DNA from: Bugula neritina
Lineage: Eukaryota > Bryozoa > Gymnolaemata > Cheilostomatida > Bugulidae
NCBI GenBank assembly: GCA_964035545.1
Contig: OZ037767.1
Span: 13,511,301-13,575,300, forward strand
Length of the DNA stretch: 64,000 bases
Reading direction: 5' to 3'
In this document: one piece after another, positions 53,254 to 64,000 of the stretch
Layout: the number at the start of each line of letters is the position of its first letter
Position numbering within the stretch: position 1 is the first letter of the stretch
The notes under the pieces: generated by a model
The model's database searches: none
Seen by the model: the letters and a program-made list of their open reading frames with translations, nothing else
Told to the model about the DNA's origin: nothing
Program-made: the position numbers and the translations under genes

Positions 53254-54185
53254 GGCAACTCAGATGTAAGTCTTGTCTTATATCCAAACCTAAAGTATAC
53301 ACATTGATGTTTACAAAGGAAGGATAACAACTTGCAAGATATGGAGATAGCAATGAGAAAAATGACTATTACCAATGCTATAAGCACAGTTGCAGGAAAG
53401 TTTCATGGAGATTTCATACATCTAGATGATGTGCATAGAAGAGTCAGCATTATTTTCTGCTTTTGCAGAATCATGATCAGAGTGGCACTTTTTACATTCT
53501 ATTATAATCAATTATTCAATTATAAAAAAGTGTTACTTGCAGTTGTATAATTGCTAGTTGTTACATTGATATTAAAATAAAACTGGCATAGTTTGCTTAA
53601 AAAGTATCCAAGATTCTTAAAATGAATTGTAATTATAAGAAAACTTGAATATGGTCAACTAAAGTAATAGTTGATCACTTGATGCCAAAATGAATATGGT
53701 CCTTGACCTTTGCATTACTTGGTCTTAATCTTCGCAACACCAATAACTTTAATTTCAACTCATTATCATTATGATTATGATTACAAATACCTATAAGTAT
53801 AAGCCTAAGGCATTATGATCAGGCTAAAGTATGAGTGACTATAACTATTACTATTACTATTAGTATTAGTATAACATTAACTATTACGTATTACTATTAC
53901 TATTAGTGTTATAATAATTATTAAATGTAATATTCCTTAAATTCGTATTAATTATCAAATTTAATAATTAGAATTTAAATTATAATTATCAATATTTGAG
54001 ATTAAATATTTATATTATTTTAATGTTAAAAACTAACACTTAAAATTCAAGACAACGTAATTTACTAATTAGTAATTATAAAACTTAAACTTAAAGTTGA
54101 AGACTAAAGATCAAACTTCAAAGACTAAGACTAAGAGAACTAAGTAGACACTGACGGGTACCCATACCGGCCGTACTGGTAGTTT
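53254..54185. other. KNTC1: KNTC1 5' flank
   Basis: AT-rich sequence upstream of the KNTC1 start with irregular CTATTA / TTAGTATTAGT repeats near 53840-53920 and no ORF that looks coding. The KNTC1 promoter or a 5' exon should lie here or beyond the LINE; I cannot locate it. Confidence 0.4.
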
Positions 54186-54310
54186 ATTATTATTATTACC
54201 TCAGTTGAGGTAGGACTTCCGCAGCAACTGGAAAGTCTATAGGGAAGCCTCTAGTGAAAACTTACATTGGACCAGGGTTAGCACTAGTTACAGCATTTGC
54301 TGTTTCGTAA

Positions 54311-57082
54311 TTAGTTATTATATTCTCCGCGCATTTCACGAATTGTTCGTGGTAGAAAACTAGTGTGGAATAAGTTTTTCCTAGATGATATAGAGATAAG
54401 CTCTCCTCTGGCAGCCGCTCGAGTGGTTACAGTTACAAGTTCCCTGCCTTCAATTATTTCGTCATAGGCTCTGGATAGAGACTGGTGCTGATCCTCATTT
54501 TGAAGAATTCGGGTCAGCAAACACAGTCGATGATTTTTTCGTCTGTCTTTCAGCGACCGGAGTCCTAACTCATCCCTCGCCTCAGAAACACTGTCAGCAC
54601 GTCCCTTCATATTGCTTATAAATCGTATGGCACTGTTCTGGACCAGCTCTATATCATGCACTTTACCCCTAGCCGCAGGATCCCAAACCACATCCGCATA
54701 ATCGAGTATAGGCCTACATAGACTTGTATAAGCCAATAGCTTAGCATCTTTTGGGGCATCATACATCAAATGCTTGATGCCGCCAAGAATTTTCCGGGAC
54801 TTGGTACACTTGTTATTTATGTGTTGATCAAACTTTAGGTTTGACTGGATGGTTACCCCAAGGTATTTAGTGCTTTGTACCCACGCAAGGCATGTGGTAC
54901 CAAGTTTGTAGTGTGATATAGGGGTTACCTTACCAAAATTAATTGCTTGGCATTTCTGTTCATTGAAGGGCATTTTCCATTTTAGAGACCACTCATATAC
55001 AGCGTTAATATTAGTTTGGAATAGTTCTGCATCCTTAGTGGTGTTCACAGTTTGGTAAAGTAGAGTGTCATCAGCATAGAGGCTGACTTTACATGATAAC
55101 AAATCCGGAAGATCATTTATATAGCACAAAAACAGGATTGGGCCTAGCACAGATCCCTGCGGCACTCCTGAGGTTACTCGGCACTTTTGAGAGCTTGCCC
55201 CTCTAAGTACAACAGACTGCTGTCGGTCGGAAAGAAAATCGAGTATCCAGTTAAGGAGGTATCCATTTATACCCGGTATCTCTTGTAATTTTTGGAGCAA
55301 CATAAGGTGAGGTACCTTGTCAAAAGCCTTTTTGAAATCCATAACTACTGCATGGGTAGTATGTCCTTCATCGGCTGCTTTTACTAGGTCATGGTAGGTA
55401 ACACACAGTTGGGTTTGGCAGGACAGTCCTTTCCTAAAACCATGCTGTCGATGGTGAAGCACACTGTCAAGCTTTTCATTGAGGTGATGAAGCACGATGT
55501 GCTCCATCATTTTACAGGGAATACTTGTCAGGGATACGGGCCTAAAGTTGTTTGGAGATTCACTGCCCCCGCCTTTATGTATTGGTGTGACATTTGCAAG
55601 TTTCCACTGTTTTGGCAGTTTACCTGTGTCTAAGGAACTTTTGTAGATCAGAGCAAGACATCTAGCAGTACCCTCCAAGTCTATGAGCATGTCAGGCTTT
55701 CGAATTCCATCAGGTCCTGGCGATTTTCCATTTGGCAAATTTTGGATAAGTTTGGCAACCCCTTCTGGTGTAACATCAATAGAATCTTGGGCATCGGTTT
55801 CGATCCTTGAGAAGTCTTCTGCCATAAAGCCCAGCTGGAACTGACTCTGGAAAAAAGTGTTCAACAACTCAGCGCATTGGACAGGATCTTCCGTCACTAT
55901 ATTTTGATCGTCCTTCAGTACCAATAGCTCTTGTCTTTTGTTTTTGTCTGCTTTAAGCAGTTTGAAGAAAGGCTTTGAGTTCCCTCTTTTTAGTGGACGA
56001 TATATTCTGTTTGTGTAAAAGGTTTTTCGTATTACTTCCAGCTCTTTCTTCCCGTCTCTTCTCAGTTTTTTGTACTGTTCACGATCAAAGCTATTTGAGC
56101 TGACTTTGGATCGCCTATGTGCCTTCCTTACTCTTTCTTTGATTTTCATAGCTTTTTTATTGAACCACTCTGGGACAGAGGGGTGGGGTGATTTCAGCTG
56201 CTTGATTGGGACGTGCTGACCAATACTTCTTTGTAAGTTTTCCGCGAAGAGATTCCACATTTCCTCTGGGTCCTCCAAAACTGCTAATGCCTCTGATGTT
56301 TTTTGCATATCTTCCTGAAATGCTTCTTGATTGGCTTTCTTGTACAGCCGGAAAGTTTGTGGTTTTCTCAGGGTAGCGGTGGTTGCACTTTGGACATGAG
56401 TAATGATCAATGAATGATCACTAAGACCTGGGCTTATGATCTCAGTGTCACATATAACGTTAGGCTGGTTGGTGCATATTAAGTCCAGCGTGTTACCAAG
56501 AAGGTGTGTTGATCCTTTTACCACTTGAGTCATTTTATGGCTATTTAGTACATTAAGAAAATTCTGATGAATCTTTTTGTATGGGGTCAAGGGCTTTACT
56601 GCTTTTGTATTCCAGTCAATCCCTGGAAAGTTCATATCTCCAACAAACAAAATAGTGTGCCTTTGATACTCTCTTTGTAGGTAATCCAAAATATCATTTA
56701 TAACATCTGTGTTGGAGAGATGTACATAAGGTCTGTAGTAACAGCAGATGACCATTTGTGGTTGAATTTTCACTGCTACCACCTCTTCCCTATACTCACT
56801 AAGATCTACTAGTTTGGGATTTAAACGGTCGCATACAGCCACCATAACTCCTCCCCCACAAATGTTGCGATCACGACGAAATACTGTTTTGTTCTTGATT
56901 GGTAGAATATTGCTATTAGGTATTGTGTCATCTAGGTGTGTTTCAGTGAGACAAATTATGTCAGAATCTGTGGTGAGAAATTGCAGTTCAGTGGTTTTAC
57001 CTTTAACAGATCTAGTGTTGGCGAGGAATACTTTCAGCATTCCGTCACTCTCTTTTGCTGGACTTGTTTCATTATTTTCCAT
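54311..57082 (-). CDS. LINE ORF2: APE endonuclease - reverse transcriptase
   Basis: 923 aa. Apurinic-type endonuclease motifs are in order: NTRS near residue 22, LTETHLDD, GGGVMVAV, GDMNFPGIDW and GLSDHSLI. RT motifs: NFRPVSLTSI, QHGFRKGLS, MDFKKAFDKVPH, GVPQGSVLGPILF and SLYADDTLLY with the catalytic YADD. The thumb and C-terminal part follow (YLGVTI, then LCRPILDYADVVWDP, then DELGLRSLKDRR). No stop or frameshift interrupts it. All visible catalytic residues are kept, so the copy may be young or still competent; this is an inference. The usual product cuts target DNA and copies its own RNA there. Confidence 0.93.
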   Translation of the reverse strand: MENNETSPAKESDGMLKVFLANTRSVKGKTTELQFLTTDSDIICLTETHLDDTIPNSNILPIKNKTVFRRDRNICGGGVMVAVCDRLNPKLVDLSEYREEVVAVKIQPQMVICCYYRPYVHLSNTDVINDILDYLQREYQRHTILFVGDMNFPGIDWNTKAVKPLTPYKKIHQNFLNVLNSHKMTQVVKGSTHLLGNTLDLICTNQPNVICDTEIISPGLSDHSLIITHVQSATTATLRKPQTFRLYKKANQEAFQEDMQKTSEALAVLEDPEEMWNLFAENLQRSIGQHVPIKQLKSPHPSVPEWFNKKAMKIKERVRKAHRRSKVSSNSFDREQYKKLRRDGKKELEVIRKTFYTNRIYRPLKRGNSKPFFKLLKADKNKRQELLVLKDDQNIVTEDPVQCAELLNTFFQSQFQLGFMAEDFSRIETDAQDSIDVTPEGVAKLIQNLPNGKSPGPDGIRKPDMLIDLEGTARCLALIYKSSLDTGKLPKQWKLANVTPIHKGGGSESPNNFRPVSLTSIPCKMMEHIVLHHLNEKLDSVLHHRQHGFRKGLSCQTQLCVTYHDLVKAADEGHTTHAVVMDFKKAFDKVPHLMLLQKLQEIPGINGYLLNWILDFLSDRQQSVVLRGASSQKCRVTSGVPQGSVLGPILFLCYINDLPDLLSCKVSLYADDTLLYQTVNTTKDAELFQTNINAVYEWSLKWKMPFNEQKCQAINFGKVTPISHYKLGTTCLAWVQSTKYLGVTIQSNLKFDQHINNKCTKSRKILGGIKHLMYDAPKDAKLLAYTSLCRPILDYADVVWDPAARGKVHDIELVQNSAIRFISNMKGRADSVSEARDELGLRSLKDRRKNHRLCLLTRILQNEDQHQSLSRAYDEIIEGRELVTVTTRAAARGELISISSRKNLFHTSFLPRTIREMRGEYNN

Positions 57083-58044
57083 TCCCCCGAGGCTTGCTTT
57101 TCTTGTATATGCATGTCTCTCACTCGATATGCTATAGATGTATTTTCCTCTCTAAGCCTGTTAACTTCCTTTCTCAGCTGGAATTGTTGATTTCGGATTT
57201 CTTTGCTTTCATCAAGTCTGCAGTAAATACCTTGTTCTCTCAGTATTTGATTGTTGAACCTTTTAACGAACTCCCATTTTGATTGCTCATCCTCAAATCT
57301 CACCTTGATTGGACGTTTTTGTACATCATTTTCTGTTTTTTTTTCTAGCCTAAAAGCCTGAGTTGGTGAGTTGGTTTTGGTAAAACATTCCATTCTCATT
57401 AGTTCTTGTACCTGCTCCATTGCTGTTTTACCATCTTTCTCAGTGACCCCGGTAACGATAGCGTTGCTCTTCCTACTTTCTTCTTCCCTCAGTTGGTGAC
57501 TCTTTTCTATCAATGTTTTTGCATCCGCCGCAATCTGTTTATTCTTGTCAATGTTCTCAAGATTTTGCTTGACGACATCGGACCACTTCTGTTCCATCTC
57601 ACTCAATTTATGGCTTTGTTCAGCAATTACCTTCACTATCCTCTCTATGTTGTCAATCTGCTGTGTTGTTTTTTGAGTCATGGGCTGTGTTAGACTCTCT
57701 ACATGTAGGCTGTTTTCTGTTTTATCTCTGCAGTCACTGCACTTCCAGCTCACGCCTTTCTCTGCCAACTTAGTTATGCACGATACATCAGCTGGCTGCA
57801 GGTCCTGGCATATTCCATGGTACCATTGGTTGCAGAGATCACAGGTAATCCACTTAGTGAGAACCTTGATTTGCCTGTTGTTCCTCCCTTGGAGAGTGCA
57901 ATCTGACTCATTGCATGTGGCACATCTTTCCTCATGGTTACTACTGATATCGATGTTGCTACCCCTATTATCCGCCTGCCCATCTTCAAGTCGTTTTGAT
58001 TCAGAGTTCACTGGCTGAGATTCTATTTTTTTACTTTTGGTCAT
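57034..58044 (-). CDS. LINE ORF1: PHD-finger and coiled-coil RNA-binding-type protein
   Basis: 336 aa. A C4HC3 PHD-like finger lies near residues 40-105: CATC, then WITCDLCNQWYHGIC, then WKCSDC. A Glu/Lys/Gln-rich helical stretch follows, likely a coiled coil (about residues 130-220), then a region ending VRDMHIQEKQ. PHD-type ORF1 proteins are typical of CR1/L2-group LINEs and are thought to act in the ribonucleoprotein particle. The ORF is uninterrupted, and its end overlaps the ORF2 start in another frame, suggesting reinitiation for ORF2 translation. Confidence 0.85.
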   Translation of the reverse strand: MTKSKKIESQPVNSESKRLEDGQADNRGSNIDISSNHEERCATCNESDCTLQGRNNRQIKVLTKWITCDLCNQWYHGICQDLQPADVSCITKLAEKGVSWKCSDCRDKTENSLHVESLTQPMTQKTTQQIDNIERIVKVIAEQSHKLSEMEQKWSDVVKQNLENIDKNKQIAADAKTLIEKSHQLREEESRKSNAIVTGVTEKDGKTAMEQVQELMRMECFTKTNSPTQAFRLEKKTENDVQKRPIKVRFEDEQSKWEFVKRFNNQILREQGIYCRLDESKEIRNQQFQLRKEVNRLREENTSIAYRVRDMHIQEKQASGEWKIMKQVQQKRVTEC

Positions 58045-58065
58045 CTTGGTACGGTGGTGGCAGTG

Positions 58066-59258
58066 TAAAATAAATTGTATAAACTAATTGAATTATTTAA
58101 ATAATTTCGTAAATACCCTGGTACCTATAAATGCTTGAAAAATATTTTTAAACTAGAGGCTATCCCTAATTATGTATAATTTTGAACCCAATTTGGTAAA
58201 GAACTCAAATCATAAAAATTTAGCGTCCGATCGCATTATAATAATAACATAAATTAAAAAAAATATTTGTATTAGGCTAATTATCAATCAATTTAGTTAA
58301 ACTTAATGTTATGCTTACAGTTACACTTACAGCATTAGTACAGTAGTACTAGTAGTAGTACTAAAAGCAAATGCTACTACTACTACTAGTACTACTACTA
58401 CTAGTTTTACTAAACTTGTTAATTTAAACCAAGTTAAAGTTACAAACTACTCATGCTCAAACTTAGTTATTGGTACCGGCTCTGACAATTCACCCCCTAT
58501 AACATTCAAAATGAATAAAATTATGTAATAATATTATATAGGTACAATTTGTTAAATGAAAACGACTAACTTCAACTCTACAGCACATCTAGATTTTAAT
58601 ATTTTGGATCATGATGTTAACTCAAAATGCAAAGACTGGAAGAGTAAGACTGAAGACACACAGATAGCTAATGCTATTGCCTATCACTTAGGGTCTATAG
58701 CTATTGTTAAACTTAATATTAAACTTAAAGTTAATAATAATATTAATAATAATATATTAATATTATATATTATTATAATGATAATTACAGTTTGTGATCT
58801 AAAAGAAATACACAGAATAAATCAAAAATAAAAATAGGAAAAAATCAACAAAATATTCTGTGGTAACCTAGTTTTTAAAGTTGATGAATTTGATAATCAT
58901 GATGATTATCACCTTGATAATTGTTTCTCGCTTTCTGTTCAAAACAATTCAATGAGGTTAAAACTCCCGCTAAACTGTTTAATGTAAAATATTGTTCGGC
59001 ATATTAAAGATATATATCGATGCCTTTTTAGTTCTGAGAAAGAGTCCGTTTCGCTGCGACTCCATCAGCGAGTACATTTAATCAATGTGTTTTCGTTCTC
59101 ATAGTAATCACAGTGCCGCAGAAAATAACAATCTGCCTCGCCTTCGTTTACTGTAGAAGTACATTTGTCTAGTCCGTACTAATTATAGTAATACTAATAG
59201 TAATAGTGATAAGTACTGCACTTACCGTCATAAAACTTATTTAGATACTGCCTAGAAA
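58066..59258. other. PPP1R36: PPP1R36 5' flank
   Basis: AT-rich, with a CTA/TAG trinucleotide patch near 58340-58405 and TTAATAATAT repeats near 58720-58770. The 91-codon frame at 58556 looks non-coding. The more GC-balanced stretch 59040-59160 is a candidate promoter; no defined motif is claimed. Confidence 0.4.
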
Positions 59259-62200
59259 ATGACTCAAAAATCATCCACTGCGTTAGAAAAAGTAAGTAAG
59301 ATACTAAGAATCTTGAATTGTTCTAATAATGACTTTGAAAATAAAAATGCTTAATCAATTATTGTCATAATCAATATCAATATGAATAATAATATTGAGG
59401 TTGTTCAACTTTTACTTCACAAATTAAATAAATACTAATAAATAATAAAGTTTTTAAAATGATAGTGACACAATCTTTTTAGCTTTTATTTGTTGAAAAA
59501 TATCTAATGTTACTTTCTACTCTATCAGTCATTAACTAGGTAAGAAATTATTAACAACAATTTCAAATTTAGTTGAAAATGTTATACTTGCCACAACAGT
59601 TACAAATTTGCAACTTCAAGTCAACAAAGAGTTCAATTAGTAGTTTTGCACTTTGCAGAGTTTTTAATTTTCTAGCTAATTTCATCAAACATATTTTCAA
59701 TTTAGATTCAATTTAACCACATTGTGATAGTTCTGATTATCCATCAACTTTGTTTTGTTTTAAAGTTTTCTGTTCCTTTGGGAGTGAAGTGGAATCTAAA
59801 AACCAATGAAGATGGCAGTTTAGAATGGCAGGCAGAAACTAAAAGGTATGTACATCACTTTAAATGCATTTTGCCTTACTGGGACTTGAACCCGAGACCT
59901 CCAGCTTTCAAGCAGGCGCACGCTAATCATCACACCATAGGGACTACTGGGTGCTCACAACACTACATCATACGCAGTTCTCAAGAATGCCACTGGCCTC
60001 TTTACTACTCCTTCAGTCTTCAGGCTCCCCTGGCCTTTCCACTCCCAACTTCACTAAAAGCTGAAATAGCTTATAAAATAATTTTGCCCTTACTGGGATT
60101 CAAACCCGAGACCTCCAGCTTACAAGCACGGGAACTACTGAGTAATCACAACACTTCAATCACTATGATGTTTTCTATTCCATCAAGATTATACAAAGAG
60201 TCACCAACGATTCTAATTATTGTTTTGTTTCTAGCTACCCAATAATAGCACTGCGTTTCATGAGGTAATAATATTGGAGTTAATTGTTTACCATAGGAGC
60301 TTTTTCAGACATATTACATAGTAAAACTAGCAAGTTTCAATACCTAAGCTATAGAATATGGACTATGATTATACTGACTGTTGCGTGAGAAAATAAAGTT
60401 GAAGGAAAAATAAAATTTGAAGTGACAATCATTTTATTTTAGTGGTGCTCTAGCAGCTGATAGCAGAGACAAAAGAAAGCGCATGAAAGCTACTGACATC
60501 AAGCATGTTGGAAATACAAAACGAGTTGATCGAGTGTCTTCAAATACAACCAATAAACAGCGAGCAACAGCAGCTGCGACAGCGCCATTGCGTAAGTATT
60601 TAGTAGCAGTTCATTGTGGGTATGTATTGGGTACATATGTGTTATCAAAAATACATTTTGGTAAGAGTGTGTTACCAAATAAGCCATTATTGTGTTTGGT
60701 AACCATTTACAAATATTTCCGTTTGAATAAATATTAAACATTAGTTAGTCTTACAGAGCCAAAAATGTGTAAATTTAATATTGTAATTTAGCAACTAGAC
60801 CAGGGGTTAGCAACTTCTTTTACATGAAGATTAAGTGCAAAAGTCAACCGAAATGAAGGGCCACATGATTGGACACATTTTAAAGTTTTTTGTAATAAAA
60901 TAGTTTCTCACCAAACTTATTCTGTGCTAATCAGAATCCACATAGCAGTTTTTACTTATCTTGAGCATTAAAAGAGTCACTGAAAAATGGAGAAAGGGCC
61001 ACAAGTGGCCCTGGGGCGCTTCAGTTACCCTGCACTAGATTATTGTGATGGTTTGAATAAGTATCTATAAACATCCTTAGTTTTATGATTAAAAAAAGTG
61101 TGCGTTTTAAATCATATATGACAATTTATAGAAGTAAGAGGTCGCCATGGAAACAGACACGCATCACCGTCAAGAGTTAGAAAGACTAAAAACCAATTGG
61201 TCATGTTGGAAGACATCAAAGCTGTAGCCTACGATCAGCTGATTGAAATAGCCTCCAGTCCCATAGCTTCAGATTTTGATGACATCATATTCAGGTAATA
61301 TCTAAACATCATATCCACTCTTGTACGTTACTTGTATGGTATAAATATTCTCATCAAATTCTTTTTAAAAATTGAAATTGAAATCAACTTGGTTATATGT
61401 TACATTGATTTGTTCTACCATCTATATGCCTGGAGGATAATTTTCTAAAAAAGATGTAACATATAAGTTTCAGTTAACTAAAAACATAAACTGTTTGAAT
61501 AAGATTGAGCCTTTCGTAGCTTCATTTTCTAGAACTTGACTAATAATAATCACATAATAGTATACACGTCTCGATAAAACATATCAGACAAAAGTGTTTG
61601 ATGATATTGTGGTAAACTAGGCATAGCATAAATTTAATTATCTAAATTAAAAAAATATTTTGTATCTTTATAATGCTTATATTTGCACATTTTATTAGTC
61701 ATTAATTATATATACTCTTTGATTAATTCATTCATACATCTATACAAGTCATATATATGCTCTTTTACTTCACAGTGCTCCACAGTTTGATGAACTGCTA
61801 TACAACATGCTCTACTACTATGACTGTTTCTTCAAGAAAGAGGATTTGCAACTAAAAGGTCTTACTTCAACTAGCATGTGAGTCAGCTGTGGTTTCAGCC
61901 AATCAAACTTCTTCATCAGCACTGTTTACCAATCAAATTCAGCAACACTAAATTGTTTGTATAAAGATTGTGACTGGTCAATTGTATTAACATAATGTTT
62001 TTAGAAAGTAATGAACAGAATAATATGCATACTTTTTACCTGGCTATATAACATATAAAACTAAACAATAGTCATTATATAATTTAATGTGGTCTTTAAC
62101 CAATCAGATCTAACAATATTGCGTGCGAGTAAAGTAAGCTGCAATTGGTTAGCTGCTACGGTAATATAAATGTTAATTATTGTGTTTAGGAACATTTCAT

Positions 62201-63977
62201 TTTGTCAAAGTGTACAAATATTTAAACATGATTTATATGCTTTATGAATTTTCTGTTTAATACACTTAAACTAGAAATACTATTAACAGAACACTATCTC
62301 TTGTACTCTACAGTGAACCTGGACAAACTGAGAGAAAGGTATTTGGAGACGCCTGCGCCAGAGTTGAGTTAGCTAGAAAGAAGTTAGGAAGAGCGTACTG
62401 TCATTTAGTACTGGGGGTGGGCTTAGATGAGGCTCATCATATGGGGTGTGGCAGGTGGGCATTCAGTGTACATATGAATATTATATGTAAATGTTAATGA
62501 GTTGAAAGATTCTAACATGAAAGGAGATTTATTGAATGTGTAGATGTATGATATAATTATGCAAAAAGAGAAATTTCTGTGACTGTTTGGTTATTTCAAT
62601 TTAATCATTACATTGGCTTTTTAACTAAAAAGCATGGTGCATTGATTATGTTGAAAAGTGTTTTGTATTTATAACTGTAAACTATCATCATTGACAAAAT
62701 CTAGTCATATTATTTTATGTGGGCTAATTTTTATTTCATGTTTTTAGTAAACGAGTTTCAAACACAAAAAGGGATAGAGAGCTGTATGAGGTAAGACTCC
62801 TGCATTATATATGGTAGAAGGAGCTGGTGTATTGTGGCTCAGTTTTAGAATGCAATCGAAGTCTCTAAAATTGTAACTTTTTATAAAAATAGTTTTTTTT
62901 TTATATTTTGCAATTATTTATTCAATCATACTTTAGCAATGCAGTTTTGAGTTATTTACTAAGCACCTTAACGAATATTTTACTTATATCCAAGTGATTA
63001 CACTTTGTACTCTACTTTCCTTCTACAAGCACCTTGTTCTCACCTGCAAATGCATTCACAATTTATTGTAGCCTATGTTCTATTGATATTTACATTTGAT
63101 TTAATACTAGTTTATAAGTGGGTTTACTCAATATCTGCATTCTATTTGCGCTTAATCTTATAGAAGTGTTCTGCTCATCTGAACATCATGTAATATAATG
63201 TATATCTATTCCCAGGTTCTTTACATTATATAGTAGTATATGTATATATCTATTCTCAGGTTCTTTACATTATATAGTAATATATTATACGTATCTATTC
63301 CCAGGTTCTTTACAGTATGTAGTAATATATGTGTATCTATTCTCAGGTTCTTTACAGTATATAGCAATATAATGTTTATCTATTTATGCAGGTTATTCAC
63401 AGTATATAGTAATATATATGTCTACCTATTCTTGGGTTATTTACAGTATATAGTAATATATGTATCTATCTATTCCTAGGTTCTCTACACATACTGCTGC
63501 TTCGTCGTGTGGATTACATTCAGAAGGAGTAACTATGATGTCATCAAGAAGGAAATGGGAACTCTCTTACGATCCGACACATTCAACTTAGCCATCAGAG
63601 TGAAGAATGCTCCGGAAAATGGTGTGTCTATCAGTTTGTATCTTTCTATTCTTGTAAACCTTCATCATACTCAACATTTTCACACTAAAGTATATTTAAA
63701 TGTAACTGTGGTCAATATGACCAGCAAGTTTATGTATATTTTATGTACTACAACTCACCATTCCACATATAACTATTGCTGAACCGAATTTACTAAATAT
63801 ATGGTTCATCAATGATGCTCAATCATGCTCATATCTGTAGTTATAATTTATAGTTTATTAAACTTTGATTCCATCTGGTAGATTGTCTATCAATTGTGTT
63901 TCAGATGAGGATGAGAAAACTGATGTGAAAAATCCTAAGAAAAAGATGTCTCCTGCAGAGTACAGACGCCTTCATCC
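59259..63977 (+). CDS. PPP1R36: PPP1R36, protein phosphatase 1 regulatory subunit 36 (5' part, 9 coding exons)
   Basis: Coding exons: 59259-59291, 59766-59845, 60443-60591, 61132-61294, 61776-61877, 62314-62454, 62748-62790, 63480-63621 and 63905-63977, about 308 residues with continuous phase. The last exon ends at CC|GTGAGT and the gene continues beyond the window. Similarity to remembered human PPP1R36: PLGVKWNLKTNEDGSLEW, then LEDIKAVAYDQLIE, then LVLGVGLDEAHHMGCG, then RELYEVLYTYCCFVVWITF and LLRSDTFN. The human protein binds the PP1 catalytic subunit and is mostly testis-expressed. I see no clear RVxF docking motif in this part. ATG 59259 has A at -3 and begins MTQKSSTALEK. The acceptor of the eighth coding exon is preceded by six tandem near-copies of itself (see the repeat at 63185). 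Confidence 0.9.
59866..60150 (-). mobile_element. tRNA-derived repeat family B, two copies in PPP1R36 intron 2
   Basis: On the minus strand, TCCCTATGGTGTGATGATTA then GGAGGTCTCGGGTTCAAGTC (59872-59950), and a truncated second copy (60083-60150) with GGAGGTCTCGGGTTTGAATC. They have the same A/B-box design as the copy at 19503. Confidence 0.6.
60801..61032. mobile_element. hAT-type MITE in PPP1R36 intron 3
   Basis: The ends CAGGGGTTAGCAAC and GTTACCCTG are roughly inverted and flanked by 8-bp near-duplicates (AACTAGAC and CACTAGAT). Inside are GGGCCACATG and GGGCCACAAGTGGCCC motifs. It is non-coding. Confidence 0.7.
63185..63479 (+). repeat. About 40-bp array of PPP1R36 acceptor copies
   Basis: Six copies of TATCTATTCTCAG|GTTCTT then TACATTATATAGTAATATAT precede the real acceptor TATCTATTCCTAG|GTTCTC. 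See findings. Confidence 0.92.
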
Positions 63978-64000
63978 GTGAGTTTTAAATCATTGCTCTT

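Larger units (their letters stand above)
54186..58065 (-). mobile_element. Non-LTR retrotransposon (LINE; CR1/L2/jockey-like), two ORFs
   Basis: An apparently near-full-length LINE lies on the minus strand with ORF1 (PHD finger) and ORF2 (endonuclease plus reverse transcriptase) overlapping by 49 nt. Only about 20 nt precede ORF1 before the flanking AT-rich sequence. The 3' end, about 125 nt past ORF2, is a short (TAA)n run. No clear target-site duplication was found by eye. No RNase H domain is seen after the RT, which fits CR1/L2/jockey groups. It lies between the divergent KNTC1 and PPP1R36 genes. Confidence 0.88.

Noticed and set aside
58556-58831. 91-codon ORF upstream of PPP1R36
   Set aside because: Low-complexity, Asn/Ile-rich and in AT-repeat sequence, with no splice signals linking it to PPP1R36.

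Overview
This is AT-rich metazoan nuclear DNA. The genes are split into many small exons with GT..AG introns, and the introns are full of microsatellites, minisatellites, tRNA-derived SINEs, TIR/MITE elements and a LINE. Two conserved animal genes are recognisable from remembered family sequences: KNTC1 (kinetochore protein ROD) and PPP1R36. I therefore infer an invertebrate bilaterian. I cannot fix the phylum; a lophotrochozoan is only a guess. No bacterial-style gene, CRISPR array, rRNA or credible functional tRNA was seen.

Layout. (1) 1116-23224 (+): a complete gene of 31 coding exons, about 1485 aa. It encodes a signal peptide, an NHL-type propeller, two Cys-poor linker exons, 25 EGF modules (mostly calcium-binding, nearly all one 123-nt phase 1-1 exon each) and a hydrophobic GPI-signal-like tail. 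(2) 26727-33052 (+): a tandem paralogue of 9 coding exons, about 589 aa, with the same front end and tail but only three EGF modules. (3) 33323-53253 (-): KNTC1/ROD, 34 coding exons assembled in consistent phase, about 1893 aa, tail-to-tail with gene 2. (4) About 54186-58065 (-): a CR1/L2/jockey-like LINE with two apparently intact overlapping ORFs, sitting in the space between two divergent genes. (5) 59259-63977 (+): the first nine coding exons of PPP1R36, which runs off the window.

Between gene 1 and gene 2 lies a decayed hAT transposon carrying a 39-bp satellite and two copies of a smaller inverted-repeat element. Other transposons lie in introns, including a 2.4-kb element with 590-bp inverted arms in KNTC1 and a 968-bp TA-flanked element in gene 2.

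The two most unusual features are as follows. First, there is an undescribed-looking pair of NHL-propeller plus EGF cell-surface proteins in which one copy has expanded its EGF array from 3 to 25. Second, minisatellite arrays repeatedly start or stop at splice sites. Several contain copies of the splice junction itself, giving rows of decoy donors or acceptors in KNTC1 and PPP1R36.

Genes 1 and 2 presumably act at the cell surface or in extracellular adhesion or matrix. KNTC1 acts at kinetochores and PPP1R36 with protein phosphatase 1. No functional link among the three neighbourhoods is apparent. All exon coordinates were read by eye from splice signals and reading phase, and are not confirmed by transcripts.
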